Shown: positions 61,150-64,000 of the stretch, one piece after another
How the letters are laid out: each line of letters begins with the position of its first letter
How positions within the stretch are numbered: the first letter of the stretch is position 1
DNA from: Daucus carota subsp. sativus
Taxonomy: Eukaryota > Streptophyta > Magnoliopsida > Apiales > Apiaceae
Length of the DNA: 64,000 nucleotides
Assembly (NCBI RefSeq): GCF_001625215.2
Contig: NC_030383.2
Location: forward strand, 570,779 to 634,778
Direction: 5' to 3'
The notes under the pieces: generated by a model
Databases searched by the model: none
Seen by the model: only the letters and a program-made list of their open reading frames with translations
Told to the model about the DNA's origin: nothing
Made by a program: the position numbers and the translations under genes

Positions 61150-64000
61150 CTATAGCAAAGACTCTGTGATTTCTGGATCAAGCTGATCAGTGCCGTTCAC
61201 CGCATCAATGCGATTCTGAACCTCATTCTCAGTATCGTATATATAAAGTTGGCAGAACTTTGGACTTTGACCCTCAGTTGGCATGAGAGTTCCCAGAAAA
61301 TGGTGATTTTGTCCATTAAGCTTGAAACAGAATCGTCCCTTTCCATTGTTTATTTTTTTGTCAATCTTCCCTCCAAGCGATGTAAACTGGAACATGGAAT
61401 TGTATGATCTAATGTTCTTCATGAAATGGTCAGTTTTCTCATTCCCAGCAAGAATTGATTTTAAGTACTGAGGCGGTTCTCTTTCGGGTTCAAGTTGGAC
61501 CTGACCATCTCTACAACACAGTGAAAAAGTTGGCTCACTGTTACGTCGACTTTTGTTATTACGCTCCTCGTTCCACATTATAGATTTGCACTTGCGACAG
61601 ATCTCGGTTGGTGGCCCAAGATCCATATACCCATCCCACAATTCTGAAGATGAAACAAAAGGAGGCTGTTATATTCAAACACTGAAGTGTACATTTGTAG
61701 AATAAATAAATAACCAATTAGTAAAAACATAGGAACCTGGTTTATCTATTTTTGTATCACTCATGTCATCATGCACATAGTGTCCTTTCCCCTCTGAAGT
61801 TACATATCAAATATTTATCAGAACACAAATTAGCATCCCGGGGCACACACGATTGTGCTTTAATATCAGTATAATTATTTGACATGTAGAGTTACCTTCC
61901 TCCTGGTCCGCCTCATGAGCTGCAACGCCTGTATTGCAGCAAACTTCCAAATAAATTAAATATACAATTAATTGTCAAATGGATTAACAATGGATTTGGC
62001 AAGATATAAAGTACACCAACCATTACCATCTTCATGCTCATCGAAAACTCCTGATGTTCCGCCTGTAGAAACTTCAGACTTTAAAAAACACATTAAAAAC
62101 AATTTATATGTATAACACTACTGGCACTGTTGATTTATAAAACACTGTTATACATATTTTATGTTTTTATATACATAAAAACAATTTATATGTATAACAA
62201 TTTATATGTATCAACTACAAAAATGATACCATCTACAGGCACTGATGATTTGTCACCGTTGACTGGCCAAGCTACCCGTGTAGAAGCTGTATCATTTTGG
62301 CGCATACACGTTGAGTTGAATGCACTGAGCAAATTCCTTCCACCGCGCTGTGAGTCACTCTGAAACCAACCTGCTCAGATTTAGGTTACAGATTAGAGTT
62401 GAAAGAGTATGATATTGAATTTATGATAGTTGATATAAAGATTTGTGAATATTATGAGGGCAACCTGGAGTTAATACCAAGCTGTCCCGGCTCAGGAACA
62501 ATAATATTTACATCATCATCCTGACCACATTGTGTTACACCAGATTGCAACGTACGGTTTGAAGTACTCTCAATGCTGTGACGCTGAGAAAGATTTATCG
62601 TCCTGAATGCAGTTCTCTTGTGGATACCTGAGCCAAAAATAGGGTGTGTAATTTGTAACATTTACATATAGTTGTGTGTTATCGCTATTCTGTAATCTAT
62701 AGAGAAGCAGTGTACGTACTTTAAGTGTCCTTGTCTTGAGGGTGCTGTGAACTTGCGTTTGTAACCTACAATGGGCGTGGCAAAATTCTAGAAGCGGGAA
62801 GTTGAAAACGGGTACTCCTGCTCTGCTTATTCGACTGCATTTCAATAAGCATGTCCAGGGGTGTTCGGTGAGTAACAGCTGCAAGAAGGCAGTTGATTAG
62901 ATCTGATAACCATCAAAAGGAAACAATGTCATGGGCTCTTGTCTGGAAGTAACATATGATCGCCGTACCAGATAAATCAACGTCACGCAACCGCCTTGGC
63001 GATGGGGTGCAAAACTCATCAGTAGTACCTGTGCGTGGCATAAACATCGACATTTTATTATCATAGTTTGCGTAAAACAAAATAGCTCACGCTGAGTAAT
63101 GTCATTGTTCATATTGTTCATATGTCATGATTGGAGAAAGAGGTTGCACTATCAGGGTTGGAACAATTCCTGAAGTAGGTAATCTGGTTTGGGTGCTGAC
63201 TACATAATTTCCAACCATACAATCTTCTTCAGTGTGAATGTGTTGTAAAACGATTTCCACCATTCAAGATTCTTGCAAATAAAATGGAAATGAACATTAG
63301 AGAGGTAGAAGACTGACCAATTGTTTTCCCAAAGACAGGTTGACTATTAAAAGGGTGCGTTTCCTTGACAGAGTTGTGTTGGTTATCCGCTGTGACAACG
63401 GTTTCTACAATAGCATATAAAATTTTGCAAGAGTATTCAGGAATTAAGAACAACAGTTATCAAACACAGGAATGTAATAGTCTTAGACTACTGCCCGCTA
63501 CACAGAAATACCACGAATTCAGATTCAAAGGGTGTACCTCCAAAACTACAATTCTGTGCATTTGGATTTGGGTCCTCATTCTCTTTGCAAAGTAGCCTTC
63601 CATTGCCATCGTTGGACTCGTTAGCACCACAACACCTCCTCTGTCCTGCAAACACACACAGTGATTAGGTTTCAAACTATAGTGTAGAATGACAACATAT
63701 AAAAAAGGCTCACTTTCCTATAAAGACGAAGGTGATAGCGGAGAAAGATCAAGCCATTTGAAACCTGCAACAAATGGCCAAAATTTAAAAATCGTTTGAT
63801 CCATACAATCATCGTGAAGAGCATCGTTTGTAACATACCTAAAGGATCCATCAGACACTGAAGCTGTAGCGATATTGTGATGAACACAGTAACAGCAAAA
63901 ATGACAGGCCGATAACTTCCGAATTTGAATTTCGAGTATGAGCTAATCACTCGCCTTATTTCGTGGAACGAAATCGGAACTGCTTGCTCATCACTCTTCT
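61150..64000 (-). pseudogene. Helitron helicase-like gene, N-terminal part, broken
   Basis: The main exon (61643-61150) encodes ELWDGYMDLGPPTEICRKCK, a cysteine pair SLCCRDGQ, YNSMFQFTSLGGKIDKKINN and KFCQLYIYDTENEVQNRI, characteristic of the region before the Rep domain in plant Helitron proteins. A TAG (61152-61150) interrupts it just before MLDEHN, which normally continues the protein, after which similarity ends. Upstream small exons with matching phases are visible: about 61802-61740 (GKGHYVHDDMSDTKIDKPG), 61935-61898, 62060-62027, 62371-62240 (GWFQSDSQRGGRNLLSAF), 62631-62465 (GIHKRTAFRTINLSQRHSIE), 62757-62720, 62880-62764, 63030-62969, 63408-63322 and 63649-63539, and a frame at the edge (about 64000-63839). 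Exact joins of the upper exons are uncertain, and one (about 63767-63715) meets a stop. Rep nuclease and helicase domains are absent. Confidence 0.75.

Larger units (their letters stand above)
59042..64000 (-). mobile_element. Decayed Helitron, 3' end at 59042, 5' end beyond window
   Basis: Read on the minus strand, a hairpin (stem CCCGTG/CACGGG, 59073-59055) is followed 12 bases later by CTAG and then a T (59041), the standard Helitron 3' end inserted before a host T. Upstream on the same strand lie exons of a Helitron helicase-like gene (61150 to the right edge). No HUH Rep or helicase motif is found between 61150 and 59042, so the interior is deleted. The 5' TC end must lie beyond 64000, or the terminus belongs to a shorter Helitron and the gene to another copy; the two cannot be separated here. 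Confidence 0.7.

Noticed and set aside
1..64000. CRISPR arrays, bacterial operons, rRNA or tRNA genes
   Set aside because: No regular repeat-spacer array, no polycistronic layout and no rRNA or tRNA sequence was recognised; the gene structure is that of a plant nucleus. A tRNA scan was not possible by eye, so a lone tRNA could be missed.
1..64000. Full-length LTR retrotransposon or integrated virus
   Set aside because: I found no reverse transcriptase, integrase or capsid motif and no pair of long direct repeats.

Overview
This window looks like nuclear DNA of a dicot plant. It is AT-rich, its genes are split by GT-AG introns, and it holds three recognisable single-copy plant genes, a cluster of TIR-NBS-LRR (TNL) resistance genes and many small plant DNA transposons. 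TNLs are essentially absent from grasses, which points to a eudicot. The species cannot be fixed from the sequence.

Left third (1-30.3 kb). A minus-strand ERGIC3-like secretory-pathway gene has 12 exons here (10295 down to 138); its last exon lies beyond the left edge. Intron 1 carries a non-autonomous Mutator-like element with a perfect 9-bp target duplication. From 10.3 to 21.2 kb I see no convincing gene, only MITEs (three Stowaway-like, one CACTA-like) and a poorly bounded repetitive block. A complete ten-exon trehalose-6-phosphate phosphatase gene follows on the plus strand (21263-23436). Next is a 3.7-kb Mutator-like element (25464-29148) whose transposase has lost its catalytic middle. 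A single-exon NDR1/HIN1-like (LEA2) membrane protein gene follows on the minus strand (29584-30243).

Middle (30.5-59 kb). This is a TNL cluster, all on the minus strand: a TIR/LRR fusion relic (about 30.5-31.0 kb); TNL1 (36261-31252, five intact exons, 1255 codons); an LRR scrap (about 38.0-38.4 kb); TNL2 (45305-39096, same structure but with a 19-bp deletion that shifts the LRR frame); TNL3 (52864-48511, intact, more divergent, 1224 codons); and TNL4 (LRR and C-terminal exons only, 55852-54046). TNL1, TNL2 and TNL4 are close tandem duplicates that also share intron and 3'-flank sequence. TNL1 and TNL2 begin with a hydrophobic anchor before the TIR domain, which TNL3 lacks. All three NBS domains read MHN where MHD is usual.

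Right end (59-64 kb). A minus-strand Helitron 3' terminus (hairpin then CTAG/T) lies at 59042. The exons of a Helitron helicase-like gene run from about 61.15 kb to beyond the right edge. Its Rep and helicase domains are missing and its reading frame is broken, so this is a decayed Helitron sitting beside the truncated end of TNL4.

The window is best read as conserved housekeeping genes next to a birth-and-death resistance-gene cluster shaped by tandem duplication, deletion and transposons. I did not find a clearly undescribed biochemical system. The most interesting points are the anchored TNL sub-lineage with the MHN variant and the transposon structures.
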